A stretch of 64,000 nt of DNA, taken from contig NZ_JAUTBD010000001.1 of assembly GCF_030818935.1 (NCBI RefSeq), positions 2,418,001-2,482,000 on the forward strand, read 5' to 3'. The notes below the pieces were generated by a model, which saw only the letters and a list, made by a program, of their open reading frames with translations, was not told where the DNA came from and searched no databases. Position numbers and translations under genes: made by a program. Origin of the DNA: Microbacterium sp. SORGH_AS_1204 (GTDB lineage Bacteria; Actinomycetota; Actinomycetes; Actinomycetales; Microbacteriaceae). Every line of letters begins with the position of its first letter. Within the stretch, counting starts at the first letter, position 1. Shown here in pieces: positions 10,084 through 19,196 of this stretch.

Positions 10084-10128
10084 GGCGTGCACACCGTCGC
10101 CTGTCGACTGCGGCGCAGACCCGTGCGG

Positions 10129-10968
10129 TCAGTCGAGCGAGGGGTCGCGGCCGGTGCGTTCTCCGGTGTCGAGCGCGGCGATGGCGGTGTGGTCGTCGGC
10201 GTCGAGGGTGAAGTCGAACACGTCGCCGTTCTCGCGGATGCGGTCGGGCGACACCGACTTCGGGAACACGACCAACCCGCGGTCGAGGTGCCAGCGCACG
10301 ACGACCTGGGCCGGGGTCTTGCCGTGGCGTTCGGCGATGCGCGCGAGCACCGGCTCGTCGAGCAGACCGCCGCGGGCGAGCGGCGCCCACGACTCGGTGA
10401 CGATGCCGTTCGTTGCATGCCAGTCGACCAGGTCGTTCTGGGGGAAACGCGGGTGCAGCTCGACCTGGTTCACCGCCGGCAGCACGCCCGTCTCGTCGCG
10501 CAGGCGCTCGAGGTGCGCGATGGCGAAGTTGCTCACGCCGACCGAGGTCGCGCGCCCCTCCTGCTGCAGACGCAGGAGTGCGCGCCAGGTGTCGACGTAG
10601 CGGTCGGCGCTGGGGATGGGCCAATGGATGAGGTAGAGGTCGACGCGGTCGAGACCGAGTCGGGCCGCGCTCGCATCGAAGGCGCGCAGCGTCTCGTCGA
10701 AGCCCTGGTCGTCGTTCCAGACCTTGGTGGTGATGAAGACGTCGTCGCGGTCGAGCCCCGAGGCGCGGAGTCCCTCGCCGACTTCGGCCTCGTTGCCGTA
10801 GAGGGCGGCGGTGTCGATGTGGCGATAGCCCGCGGCGAGCGCCCCCTCCACGAGGCCGGCGGTGATGCCGGCCGGCACCTTGTACGTGCCGACGCCGAGC
10901 TGGGGAATTGTGGAGCCGTCGGACAGCGACAGGCGGGGGGCCGAGATCATGGCATCCACGCTATCCAT
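10129..10968 (-). CDS. Aldo/keto reductase
   Basis: NADPH-dependent (beta/alpha)8-barrel oxidoreductase reducing aldehydes or ketones; the natural substrate is unknown. The catalytic tetrad is visible as D52, Y57, K82 and H115 (in RHIDTAALYGNE, TTKVW and LIHWP), and the length (279 aa) fits the AKR5 type of 2,5-diketo-gluconate-like reductases. The start at 10968 has CGAGGG eight bases upstream; the ATG at 10950 is nearly as good. It is transcribed alone. The upstream gap before proS holds two nested palindromes that may be an operator. Confidence 0.87.
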   Translation of the reverse strand: MDSVDAMISAPRLSLSDGSTIPQLGVGTYKVPAGITAGLVEGALAAGYRHIDTAALYGNEAEVGEGLRASGLDRDDVFITTKVWNDDQGFDETLRAFDASAARLGLDRVDLYLIHWPIPSADRYVDTWRALLRLQQEGRATSVGVSNFAIAHLERLRDETGVLPAVNQVELHPRFPQNDLVDWHATNGIVTESWAPLARGGLLDEPVLARIAERHGKTPAQVVVRWHLDRGLVVFPKSVSPDRIRENGDVFDFTLDADDHTAIAALDTGERTGRDPSLD

Positions 10969-11065
10969 GCGACGGCCCTCGCCGACGCCTCTTGACCGAT
11001 CTCCCCCGGCGCGCCCCCGCGGCCGCGCATTCGCCTGACCGCGAGACCACAGCGCGCCGACCAAG

Positions 11066-11105
11066 CGGTTGCAGGGCGCAACCGACATGTCGGTGAGCCG
11101 CAACC
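11066..11105. promoter_or_regulatory. Nested palindromes upstream of the aldo/keto reductase gene
   Basis: Two overlapping symmetric sites: CGGTTGC-N5-GCAACCG (11066-11084) and the perfect 14-bp palindrome ACCGACATGTCGGT (11081-11094), followed by another GCAACC (11100-11105). They sit about 100 bp upstream of the reductase start and just beyond the proS stop. The 14-mer core CGACATGTCG occurs again at 13086-13095, between proS and benE. A regulator-binding site is plausible; no regulator gene lies next to it. Confidence 0.35.
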
Positions 11106-11140
11106 TCGGGGTGGAGGCGCCGCAACGGCGGAGTGCGACC

Positions 11141-12937
11141 TCAGCGCGTCAGGGCCGCCACGGCGTCGGCGACCGCGACCGTCTCGCGCTCGCCCGTGCG
11201 GCGCTCCCACAGCTCGACCTGGCCCTCGGCGGCGCCGCGACCGACGATGAGGATGCGCGGGATGCCGACGAGCTCGGCGTCGCCGAACTTCACACCGGGC
11301 GACACCTTGGGGCGGTCGTCGTAGAGCACGTCGAGGCCGGCGGCCTCGAGCTGGTCGGAGATGGATGCCGCGAGCTCGAACGCCGCCTGATCGCGGCCGG
11401 TGGCCACGACGTGCACGTCGAACGGGGCGACCGAGGCGGGCCAGATGAGCCCCTTGTCGTCGTTGTTGAGCTCGGCGATGATCGCGAGGATGCGGGTGAC
11501 GCCGATGCCGTAGGAGCCCATGGTGACGGTGGCGAGCTTGCCGTTCTCGTCGAGCACCTTCAGGCCGAGGGCCTCGGCGTACTTGCGCCCGAGCTGGAAG
11601 ACGTGGCCGATCTCCATGCCGCGTGCGAGCTCCACCGGGCCGGAACCGTCGGGCGCGGGGTCACCGGCGCGCACGGTGGAGACCTCGACGAAGCCGTCAC
11701 CGACGAAGTCGCGACCGGCGACGAGCGAGTGCACGTGCTTCTGGTCGATGTTGGCGCCCGTGATCCATGCGGTGCCGTCGACCACGCGGGGGTCGAGGTA
11801 GTAGCGGATCTTCGTCGCCGACTCCTCGCCCAGCACGGCGCCGGTCGGCGACCACGGACCGATGTATCCCTTGACCAGCAGCGGGTTCTTCGCGAAGTCG
11901 GCCTCGGTGGCGGCTTCGACCTCGGCGGGCGCGAAGGCGACCTCGACGCGCTTGTCGTCGACATCGCGGTCGCCGGGCAGTCCCACCACGACGAGCTCAC
12001 GCGTGCCGTCGAGGTGCGTGAGGGCGAGCACGACGTTCTTCAGCGTGTGGGCGGCGGTCCACGCGGTCGCCTCATCCGTGGCGGGTCCGGCGATGCCGGG
12101 CGCCGGGGCGTCGACGTGCGCGTTCGCGTGATCGACGAGGGTCGCGATGGTCGGAGTGTTCGGCGAATCGAAGATGACGGCCTCGGGCTGTCCCTCGATC
12201 GGCAGCGCCTCGGGGGCCGCGGTGGTGAACGCCTCGACGTTGGCGGCGTACCCGCCGGCCGAACGCACGAACGTGTCTTCGCCGATGGGGGTCGGGTGCA
12301 GGAATTCCTCCGACTTCGACCCGCCCATCGCGCCTGCGTCGGCGGCGACGATGACGTATTCGAGACCCAGACGGGTGAAGATGCGCTCGTAGGCGTCGCG
12401 CTGGGCCTGGTACGAGGCGTCGAGTCCGGCGTCCGTCGCGTCGAACGAGTACGCGTCCTTCATCGTGAACTCGCGGCCGCGCAGCAGGCCCGCACGCGGA
12501 CGCGCCTCATCGCGGTACTTGTCCTGGATCTGGTAGATCGTCAGCGGCAGGTCTTTGTACGACGAGTAGAGGTCTTTGACCAGGAGCGTGAACATCTCCT
12601 CGTGCGTGGGCGCGAGCAGGTAGTCGGCACCCTTGCGGTCCTGCAGGCGGAACAGCGCGTCGCCGTATTCCTCCCAGCGGCCCGTGACCTCGTACGGCTC
12701 ACGCGGCAGCAGCGCGGGGAAGTGCACCTCGAAGGCACCGGCGTTCGCCATCTCCTCGCGCACGACCGTCTCGATCTTGGCCTTGACCTTCAGCCCGAGC
12801 GGGAGCCACGCGAAGATGCCGGGCGCGTTGCGGCGGATGTACCCGGCGCGCACGAGCAGGCGGTGGCTCGTGACCTCGGCATCCGAGGGGTCTTCGCGAA
12901 GCGTGCGGAGGAAGAAGTTCGACAGACGGGTGACCAC
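11141..12937 (-). CDS. proS: Proline--tRNA ligase
   Basis: Class II aminoacyl-tRNA synthetase charging tRNA-Pro. The 598 aa begin with the family N-terminus [19 protein letters not shown] and carry motif 2 (FRDEARPR-like, here [17 protein letters not shown]), the editing (INS) domain in the middle, motif 3 ([11 protein letters not shown]) and the anticodon-binding C-terminal domain, so it is the bacterial type. The start is GTG at 12937 with no obvious ribosome site; the transcript may be leaderless. In many actinobacteria proS follows dxr-rseP-ispG; here a BenE transporter intervenes. Confidence 0.96.
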   Translation of the reverse strand: MVTRLSNFFLRTLREDPSDAEVTSHRLLVRAGYIRRNAPGIFAWLPLGLKVKAKIETVVREEMANAGAFEVHFPALLPREPYEVTGRWEEYGDALFRLQDRKGADYLLAPTHEEMFTLLVKDLYSSYKDLPLTIYQIQDKYRDEARPRAGLLRGREFTMKDAYSFDATDAGLDASYQAQRDAYERIFTRLGLEYVIVAADAGAMGGSKSEEFLHPTPIGEDTFVRSAGGYAANVEAFTTAAPEALPIEGQPEAVIFDSPNTPTIATLVDHANAHVDAPAPGIAGPATDEATAWTAAHTLKNVVLALTHLDGTRELVVVGLPGDRDVDDKRVEVAFAPAEVEAATEADFAKNPLLVKGYIGPWSPTGAVLGEESATKIRYYLDPRVVDGTAWITGANIDQKHVHSLVAGRDFVGDGFVEVSTVRAGDPAPDGSGPVELARGMEIGHVFQLGRKYAEALGLKVLDENGKLATVTMGSYGIGVTRILAIIAELNNDDKGLIWPASVAPFDVHVVATGRDQAAFELAASISDQLEAAGLDVLYDDRPKVSPGVKFGDAELVGIPRILIVGRGAAEGQVELWERRTGERETVAVADAVAALTR

Positions 12938-12984
12938 GAGAGACGAGTCTAGGGCGGGGGACGACGCCGAGTGGATGCCGGGCC

Positions 12985-13080
12985 TCAGCGCACCGCACTG
13001 ACGGTCTCAGGCGTGACGGCCGTGTTGCCGTTGTCGTTCGCCCCGGCGGTCTGCATCGATGGGTCGTATGACATCGTCAC
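12985..13080 (-). CDS. Possible 31-residue ORF between benE and proS (hypothetical or remnant)
   Basis: A short open frame on the minus strand, in the same frame as the end of benE, with coding-like GC-rich third positions and the Asn/Thr/Val-rich tail [13 protein letters not shown]. Candidate starts are GTG 13080 or ATG 13074, neither with a ribosome site. It may be a real small protein, the tail of a decayed gene, or chance. The rest of the 188-bp gap contains only a CGACATGTCG palindrome. Confidence 0.2.
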   Translation of the reverse strand: MTMSYDPSMQTAGANDNGNTAVTPETVSAVR

Positions 13081-13125
13081 GGGCGCGACATGTCGGTAGC
13101 CGGTCGTGCCGTGCGATGGCCGCCG

Positions 13126-14310
13126 TCACCCTCGCGCGCGGCCCACGTGCAGCACCGTCCGCACCAGCAGACCGGCCACGAGGGCCCAGAACGCCGCACT
13201 GACGCCGAACACCGCGATCCCGGATGCGGCGACGAGGAACGTCACCACCGCGGGCACCCGCTCCCCCGGATCATCGATCGCCTGCTGCACGGCCGAGCCG
13301 AAGGCTCCGAACAACGCGACTCCGGCAACGGCGGGGATCACGCCGGCGGGCGCCAGCAGGACGATCGCCGCGAACGCCGCCGACAGCGCGGCGAGCACGA
13401 GGTACGTGCCGCCCGCCGAGACGCCGGCGACCCACCGCCGCTTCGGATCGGGGTGCGAATCCGGCCCCGCCGCGATCGCGGCGCTGATGGCGCCGAGGTT
13501 CATGGCGTGACCGCCGAAGCCGGCCGCCGCGGCGGTGCCCAGCCCGGTGACGAGCATCGCGGGCCGCCACGGGATCGCGAAGCCCAGGCTGCGCATCACG
13601 GCGACGCCCGGGACGTTCTGCGACGCCATCGTGACGATGAACAGCGGCAGGGCGATACCGATCACCGAGCCCACGGTGAGGGTGGGAACGGTGAACTCCA
13701 GGCGCGGCACGAGCGCCGCGGCATCCATCTGCGCACCCGTGCGCGACAGTTCCACCGCCACGACGGCGATCGCCGCGACGAAGGCCAGCGGCACCGCCCA
13801 GCGCGGCAGGAGACGGGATGCCACCAGCCACACGATCAGTACGGGCGCGACGCCCCACGGGTCTTCGACCACACCGACGAACGGCGCGACGCACAGTGGG
13901 AGCAGCACCCCCGCGAGCATCGCCTGGGCGATGGACGGCGGGATGCGCGCGATGAGCGCCCCGAGCGGCGGGAAGAGCGCGGTGCAGAGGATGAGCACCG
14001 CCGACACCAGGAAACCGCCGACGACGGCCGGCCACCCTCCGTCGACGACGCCGGTCGCCGCGAGCAGCGCCACACCGGGCGTCGACCACGCGACGGTGAT
14101 CGGGATGCGATAGCGACCGGCCAGCAGCACGCAGCCGACACCGACGACGAGGGTGATCGCGAGCAGGCCGCTCGCCGCCTGTTCCGGGGTGGCGCCGACG
14201 GCGCGCAGGCCCGTCAGGACGACGGCGAAGGTGCTGGTGAAGCCGACGAGGGCGGTGACGACCCCGGCGATCAGCGGACGGGCGAGGGATGCGGCGGGAG
14301 TCTCGGTCAT
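13126..14310 (-). CDS. benE: BenE family transporter (benzoate/H+ symporter family)
   Basis: A 394-aa membrane protein with about 12 predicted hydrophobic helices, matching the BenE family throughout, including the stretch around GGHAMNLGAISAAIAAG. The founding member imports benzoate with protons; here no aromatic-degradation gene is nearby, so the substrate is unproven. The start is ATG 14310. It lies between ispG and proS on the same strand but 75 bp from ispG, probably with its own promoter. Confidence 0.85.
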   Translation of the reverse strand: MTETPAASLARPLIAGVVTALVGFTSTFAVVLTGLRAVGATPEQAASGLLAITLVVGVGCVLLAGRYRIPITVAWSTPGVALLAATGVVDGGWPAVVGGFLVSAVLILCTALFPPLGALIARIPPSIAQAMLAGVLLPLCVAPFVGVVEDPWGVAPVLIVWLVASRLLPRWAVPLAFVAAIAVVAVELSRTGAQMDAAALVPRLEFTVPTLTVGSVIGIALPLFIVTMASQNVPGVAVMRSLGFAIPWRPAMLVTGLGTAAAAGFGGHAMNLGAISAAIAAGPDSHPDPKRRWVAGVSAGGTYLVLAALSAAFAAIVLLAPAGVIPAVAGVALFGAFGSAVQQAIDDPGERVPAVVTFLVAASGIAVFGVSAAFWALVAGLLVRTVLHVGRARG

Positions 14311-14385
14311 GAGACTTCCGACGTTATCGGAACAAAAGCCGACGGACGGCGGTCCGATCGCTCGCGTGCGGACCGTCCGCCGCGC

Positions 14386-15537
14386 TCAGGCCGTGATGAC
14401 CTGCGCGGTACCGGGAGCGGCGTCGGGGCCCATCTCGTCGGCGAGGCGGTTCGCCTCCTCGATCAGGGTCTGCACGATCTCGGACTCGGGCACGGTCTTG
14501 ATGACCTGACCCTTGACGAAGATCTGGCCCTTGCCGTTGCCCGAAGCGACACCGAGATCGGCGTCGCGTGCCTCACCGGGACCGTTCACGACGCAGCCCA
14601 TGACGGCCACGCGCAGAGGAACGGTCATGTCTTTCAGACCCTCGGTGACGTCGTCGGCGAGGGTGTAGACGTCGACCTGCGCGCGACCGCACGACGGGCA
14701 CGAGACGATCTCGAGCTTGCGCTCGCGCAGGTTCAGCGACTGCAGGATCTGGTGGCCGACCTTGACCTCTTCGGCGGGCGGCGCCGACAGCGAGACGCGG
14801 ATGGTGTCGCCGATGCCTTCGGAGAGCAGGATGCCGAAAGCGGTGGCGCTTTTGATCGTGCCCTGGAACGCGGGGCCGGCCTCGGTCACGCCGAGGTGCA
14901 GGGGCCAGTCGCCGCGCTCGGCGAGCAGGCGGTAGGCCTTGACCATGACGATCGGGTCGTTGTGCTTGACCGAGATCTTGAAGTCGTGGAAGTCGTGCTC
15001 CTCGAACAGCGAGGCCTCCCACACGGCGCTCTCCACGAGCGCCTCGGGCGTGGCCTTGCCGTACTTCTCGAGCAGGCGACGGTCGAGCGAGCCGGCGTTG
15101 ACGCCGATGCGCAAAGACACGCCCGCCGCCTTCGCGGCCGCGGCGATCGCGCCGACCTGGTCGTCGAACTTGCGGATGTTGCCGGGGTTCACGCGCACCG
15201 CGCCGCAGCCGGCGTCGATCGCCTGGAAGACGTACTTCGGCTGGAAGTGGATGTCGGCGATGACCGGAATCTGGCTCTTCTTGGCGATGATGTGCAGCAC
15301 GTCGGCGTCGTCCTGCGACGGAACGGCCACGCGCACGATCTCGCATCCGGATGCCGTGAGCTCGGCGATCTGCTGGAGCGTGGCGTTGATGTTGGTCGTC
15401 GGCGTCGTCGTCATCGACTGGACGCTCACGGGGGCGTCGCCGCCCACGAGCACCTTGCCGACCTTGATCTGACGGGTCTTACGACGAGGCGCGAGGACCT
15501 CCGGCACGCGGGGCATCCCGATGTTCACTGCAGGCAC
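14386..15537 (-). CDS. ispG: 4-hydroxy-3-methylbut-2-en-1-yl diphosphate synthase
   Basis: Penultimate enzyme of the MEP isoprenoid pathway, converting MEcPP to HMBPP with a [4Fe-4S] cluster. The 383-aa protein has the TIM-barrel part followed by the Fe-S domain with C280, C283 and C315 and the conserved E322 (CPSC and [10 protein letters not shown]). The start is GTG 15537, giving the typical [15 protein letters not shown]-terminus; longer in-frame extension is not homologous. dxr, two genes away, is the second enzyme of the same pathway. Its 5' side has an 8-bp hairpin (15553-15578) and the divergent trp leader. Confidence 0.96.
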   Translation of the reverse strand: MPAVNIGMPRVPEVLAPRRKTRQIKVGKVLVGGDAPVSVQSMTTTPTTNINATLQQIAELTASGCEIVRVAVPSQDDADVLHIIAKKSQIPVIADIHFQPKYVFQAIDAGCGAVRVNPGNIRKFDDQVGAIAAAAKAAGVSLRIGVNAGSLDRRLLEKYGKATPEALVESAVWEASLFEEHDFHDFKISVKHNDPIVMVKAYRLLAERGDWPLHLGVTEAGPAFQGTIKSATAFGILLSEGIGDTIRVSLSAPPAEEVKVGHQILQSLNLRERKLEIVSCPSCGRAQVDVYTLADDVTEGLKDMTVPLRVAVMGCVVNGPGEARDADLGVASGNGKGQIFVKGQVIKTVPESEIVQTLIEEANRLADEMGPDAAPGTAQVITA

Positions 15538-15602
15538 GCCGATCAGCCTACGCCTCAGCCCCCGCACGGAGGCTGAGGACGCCCTGTGGTAGGTTCGGCG
15601 CC

Positions 15603-15638
15603 ATGCGCGCGTACACATCCTGGTGGCTCACCGTCTAG
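15603..15638 (+). CDS. trpL: trp leader peptide
   Basis: An 11-codon ORF reading [11 protein letters not shown] then TAG, with tandem Trp codons at 15621-15626. It is followed within 20 bases by an attenuator and then by the anthranilate synthase gene. This is the classical arrangement in which ribosome stalling at the Trp codons senses charged tRNA-Trp. A possible -10 element (TAGGTT) lies just upstream, so transcription may begin very close to the ATG. Confidence 0.88.
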   Translation: MRAYTSWWLTV

Positions 15639-15701
15639 GCGGTGCGCACGCATGCAACAGACCGCCCTCCCCCTGGGGAACCCGGGCGGTCTTCGTGTTT
15701 T
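15629..15701 (+). promoter_or_regulatory. Tryptophan transcription attenuator
   Basis: Four pairing segments are visible. 1:2 is CACCG (15629-15633) with CGGTG (15640-15644). 2:3, the antiterminator, is GGCGGT (15638-15643) with ACCGCC (15661-15666). 3:4, the terminator, is AGACCGCCC (15659-15667) with GGGCGGTCT (15684-15692), followed by TTCGTGTTTT. A ribosome stalled on the Trp codons at 15621-15626 would cover segment 1, freeing segment 2 to pair with 3 and allow read-through into the fused trpE-trpG gene. Confidence 0.88.
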
Positions 15702-15746
15702 CGGCGGCCGCCTCGGACCCTCCCTCACAGACGAAAAGATTCCTCG

Positions 15747-17681
15747 ATGACCGCGCCCGACCCCTCCTCCCTGCTCGCCGACCTCGCCGGCGGCAGCGCT
15801 CCCTTCGCGCTGATCGCCCGTGACGGCGCCACCGTCGAGGTGCTGACCGGCGACGTCGTCGACGTCGAGCTGCTCGCCGACATCCCGTTGACGGATGCCG
15901 CGGGCACCGCGCGCGAGGTCCTCGCCCTGGTGCCGTACCGCCAGGTGCGCGAGCGCGGTTTCGTCTGCCACGACGACGGAGCACCGCTGCGCTGCCTTGT
16001 GATCGACGAGCGCGTCGCCCTGCCGCGGGCCGAGGTCATGGCATCCCTCCCCTCCTCCCCCGTGCCGCTCACCGACGCCGGGTTCGACATCGCCGACGAG
16101 GAGTACGCCGACATCGTGCGGCGGGTCATCGCCGACGAGATCGGCCGCGGCGAGGGGGCGAACTTCGTCATCCGTCGTGACTTCGTCGCCGGCGTCGACG
16201 CCGATCCCCGGATCGCCGCGCTCACGTGGTTTCGCGCGCTCCTCGAACACGAGAAGGGCGCCTACTGGACGTTCGCCGTCGTCACCGACGGGCACATCGC
16301 CGTCGGCGCGAGCCCCGAGGCGCACGTCAGCGCCCAGGACGGCATCGTCACGATGAACCCCATCTCCGGCACCTTCCGCCATCCCGCCGGGGGAGCGACC
16401 GCCGAGACGCTCGCGGAGTTCCTGCGCTCGACCAAAGAGACCGAAGAGCTCTTCATGGTCGTCGACGAAGAGCTGAAGATGATGAGCGCCGTCTGCAGCG
16501 ACGGCGGACGCATCACCGGCCCGCACCTCAAAGAGATGTCGCGGCTGACCCACACCGAGTACATGCTGCGCGGACGCAGCGACCTCGACCCGCGCGACAT
16601 CCTGCGCGAGACGATGTTCGCCCCGACCGTCACCGGCTCCCCCATGCAGAACGCGTGCACGGTCATCGCCCGGCACGAGACCGCCCCCCGGGGGTACTAC
16701 TCCGGCGTCGCGGCGCTGTTCACCCCGAACGGCGCGACCGAGGGGGCCACGCACGACCTCGACGCGCCCATCCTCATCCGCACGGCGTACCTCGTCGACG
16801 GACGCCTGCGCGTGCCCGTCGGCGCGACGCTCGTGCGCCACTCCGACCCCTACGGCGAAGTGGGCGAGACTCACGGCAAGGCGGCGGGAGTGCTCGGCGC
16901 GATCGGCGCGATCCCCCGCGACGCGCCGGCGGCTCCCCCGGCGGCCGACCCCGACGCACCGACCGCCCCGCGCCGCCCCCTGGGCGAGGATCCCGCGATC
17001 GCCGAGCTGCTGGCATCCCGCAACGACCGCCTCGCGCCGTTCTGGATGAACCCGCAGGACCCCGACGGCTCCGGCCCCTTCGCCGGCCGCACGGCGCTCG
17101 TGGTCGACGCCGAGGACCGCTTCACCACGATGCTCGCCCACCAGCTGCGCCACCTCGGACTCGACACCCGGATCGTGCACTGGTCGCAGGTGACGGATGC
17201 CGACCTGGATGCCGCCGACCTCGTCGTCTCGGGCCCCGGCCCGGGCGACCCGCGCGACGACACCCCGCGCATGGAGGCGATGCGGCACGTCGTCGGCCGC
17301 CGCACCGCTCGCCGCGATCCGCTGCTCGCCGTGTGCCTGAGCCACCAGATCCTGGCCGACTCGCTCGGCATCGAGCTCATGCCGCTGGACCGGCCGCACC
17401 AGGGTCTGCAGAAGAGCGTCGACGTCTTCGGCGAGGACGCGTCGATCGGGTTCTACAACACCTTCACCGCGCGGGTGAACCCGGGCGACCGACGCGGCAT
17501 CTCTTACGGGCCCGACGCGCCCGTCAGCGGCTTCGAGATCGACGTCGCCGCGGACTCCACGACCGGCGATGTCTACGCCCTGCGCGGACCCGGCTTCGCG
17601 AGCGTGCAGGGCCACCTCGAGTCGATCCTCTCGCGCGACGGCATGCGCACCCTGGAGCGGCTGATCGCCCACGCGCTGTAG
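15747..17681 (+). CDS. trpEG: Anthranilate synthase, fused TrpE-TrpG type (PhzE-like architecture)
   Basis: Converts chorismate and glutamine to anthranilate, the first step of tryptophan synthesis. 644 aa: chorismate-binding TrpE domain (about 1-390; GASPEAH 187-193, NPISGTF 204-210), a Pro/Ala linker, then a class-I glutamine amidotransferase domain (about 447-640) with nucleophile C530, H623 and E625. Fused proteins of this layout include true anthranilate synthases of actinobacteria and the phenazine enzyme PhzE; the trp attenuator in front argues for tryptophan synthesis, and no phenazine gene is nearby. The amidotransferase signature reads QGHLES instead of QFHPES. The start is ATG 15747. 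Confidence 0.9.
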   Translation: MTAPDPSSLLADLAGGSAPFALIARDGATVEVLTGDVVDVELLADIPLTDAAGTAREVLALVPYRQVRERGFVCHDDGAPLRCLVIDERVALPRAEVMASLPSSPVPLTDAGFDIADEEYADIVRRVIADEIGRGEGANFVIRRDFVAGVDADPRIAALTWFRALLEHEKGAYWTFAVVTDGHIAVGASPEAHVSAQDGIVTMNPISGTFRHPAGGATAETLAEFLRSTKETEELFMVVDEELKMMSAVCSDGGRITGPHLKEMSRLTHTEYMLRGRSDLDPRDILRETMFAPTVTGSPMQNACTVIARHETAPRGYYSGVAALFTPNGATEGATHDLDAPILIRTAYLVDGRLRVPVGATLVRHSDPYGEVGETHGKAAGVLGAIGAIPRDAPAAPPAADPDAPTAPRRPLGEDPAIAELLASRNDRLAPFWMNPQDPDGSGPFAGRTALVVDAEDRFTTMLAHQLRHLGLDTRIVHWSQVTDADLDAADLVVSGPGPGDPRDDTPRMEAMRHVVGRRTARRDPLLAVCLSHQILADSLGIELMPLDRPHQGLQKSVDVFGEDASIGFYNTFTARVNPGDRRGISYGPDAPVSGFEIDVAADSTTGDVYALRGPGFASVQGHLESILSRDGMRTLERLIAHAL

Positions 17682-17691
17682 GTCCCGGCCC

Positions 17692-17740
17692 CTTCGACAG
17701 GCTCAGGGCCCTCCCACCGAGGCGGCTGAGCCTGTCGAAG
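17692..17740. repeat. REP-like inverted repeat (CTTCGACAGGCTCAG)
   Basis: Perfect 15-bp inverted repeat: CTTCGACAGGCTCAG (17692-17706) and its complement (17726-17740), between the convergent trpEG and rseP genes. The same element recurs at 32697-32746, again in a gap between convergent genes. Such palindromes are known as dispersed REP-type elements and can also act as terminators. A degenerate third half (CTCGACAGGCGCAGG) follows near 17769. Confidence 0.8.
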
Positions 17741-17801
17741 CCCCGGCTCCGCACAGCGCCGGGATCCCTCGACAGGCGCAGGTCCTGCCGCGCCCGTCCG
17801 G

Positions 17802-19118
17802 CTACAGCAACTGCACCGGGTTGAAGATGTCGGCGAGGAACAGCACGCCGCCCATGCCGATCAGCAGCACCACGACCACGAACGTCACGGGCACGAGGCG
17901 CGTGGCATCCACCGGCCGTGCAACCGTGCCCCGCAGGCGCGCCACGGCGCGCTTGATGCCGTCCCACAGGGCCACCACGACGTGTCCGCCGTCGAGGGGC
18001 AGCAGCGGGATGAGGTTGAAGACGAACAGGGCGATGTTCAACCCGGCGAGCAGGCCGATGATCGACTGCACGCGCGCGAGGATGGGGGCGTCGACCGCGG
18101 CGTACTCGCCGGCGAGGCGCCCCGCGCCCACGACGCTCAGCGGCCCATCGGGGTCGCGCGGCTGACCGGTCACCAGATCGGCGGCCGTGTCGTAGATGCG
18201 CACCGGCAGCTGCGTCATGATCTGCGCGACCGCGCCGACCTGCTGGATCGTCGCCTCCGGCCCCACCCAGATCGGCTGCGGTTCGAGCCCCTGCTGGGGG
18301 CGCAGACCCGCGAAGCCCACCGTCTCGTACTCGGGCTGGCCCGCGGCATCCCGCACGGGCTGCCCCTGAGCGTCGGTGACGGCGCGGTCGCTCCGCTGCG
18401 GGGTGATGGTGACGGTCTGCTGCGTGCCGTCGCGCTCGATCACGACCGGCAGGGCGCGGCCGGGGGCGTCCTGGATGATTGCCGCCGCCTCGGCGAACGT
18501 CGACACCGCCTGACCGTCGATCGACACGATCACGTCGCCGGGTCGGATGCCGGCGGCGGCCGCCGGCGCGACCGGGTCGCCCGAAGTGCAGTCGGTGCGG
18601 TTCTCGCTCGCGGGGATGACGCACTCCGACACCGACGCGACGGTGGTGGTGGCGACCGCGACGCCGATCCCGCTCACCGCGACCGCCGACAGGACGAAAG
18701 CCAGCAGCAGGTTCATGACCGGGCCGCCGAGCATCACGACGACGCGCTTCCACACCGGGAGCTTGTAGAACACGCGGTCGTCGCCCTCGACGAGGGTCTC
18801 GGCGTTGGCGTCCCGGGCGTCCTGCACCATCGTCGCGAAGAACCGCGAGCGACGCTTCGACGGCTCCTCCCCCTCGGGGGCCGGCGGGTACATGCCCGCC
18901 ATCGAGATGAAGCCGCCCAGGGGCAGGAGCTTGAAGCCGTACTCGGTCTCGCCGACCCGCTTCGACCACAGCGTGGGTCCGAACCCGATCATGTACTGGC
19001 CGACGCGCACGCCGAAGAGCTTGGCGGGCAGCAGGTGCCCGACCTCGTGCAGGGCGATCGAGACGGCCAGGCCGATCACGAGCACGAGCACGCCGATGAG
19101 GAAGGCGATCGCGGTCAC
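17802..19118 (-). CDS. rseP: M50 family site-2 protease (RseP/Rip1-like)
   Basis: Membrane metalloprotease of regulated intramembrane proteolysis, which in related bacteria cleaves anti-sigma factors. 438 aa: first membrane helix with the zinc motif HEVGH (H24, E25, H28), a second helix containing GGPVMNLLLAF, a PDZ domain (about 190-260, GIRPGDVIVSIDGQ), and C-terminal helices with NLIPLLPLDGGH supplying the third zinc ligand. The start is GTG 19118; the longer frame upstream is antisense to the next gene. Known gene order is dxr-rseP-ispG; here each neighbour is separated by a plus-strand gene. Confidence 0.93.
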   Translation of the reverse strand: MTAIAFLIGVLVLVIGLAVSIALHEVGHLLPAKLFGVRVGQYMIGFGPTLWSKRVGETEYGFKLLPLGGFISMAGMYPPAPEGEEPSKRRSRFFATMVQDARDANAETLVEGDDRVFYKLPVWKRVVVMLGGPVMNLLLAFVLSAVAVSGIGVAVATTTVASVSECVIPASENRTDCTSGDPVAPAAAAGIRPGDVIVSIDGQAVSTFAEAAAIIQDAPGRALPVVIERDGTQQTVTITPQRSDRAVTDAQGQPVRDAAGQPEYETVGFAGLRPQQGLEPQPIWVGPEATIQQVGAVAQIMTQLPVRIYDTAADLVTGQPRDPDGPLSVVGAGRLAGEYAAVDAPILARVQSIIGLLAGLNIALFVFNLIPLLPLDGGHVVVALWDGIKRAVARLRGTVARPVDATRLVPVTFVVVVLLIGMGGVLFLADIFNPVQLL

Positions 19119-19196
19119 CCGGCGACGATACCGCCGCCCGGCTTTGAACCGCCCGTGCGGCGCCGATGCGGTGTCTGTGCGACCCCGGGTGAGACA

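Noticed and set aside
15747..17681. Phenazine biosynthesis enzyme PhzE
   Set aside because: The domain layout fits, but the trp leader in front and the lack of any other phz gene make tryptophan synthesis the better call.
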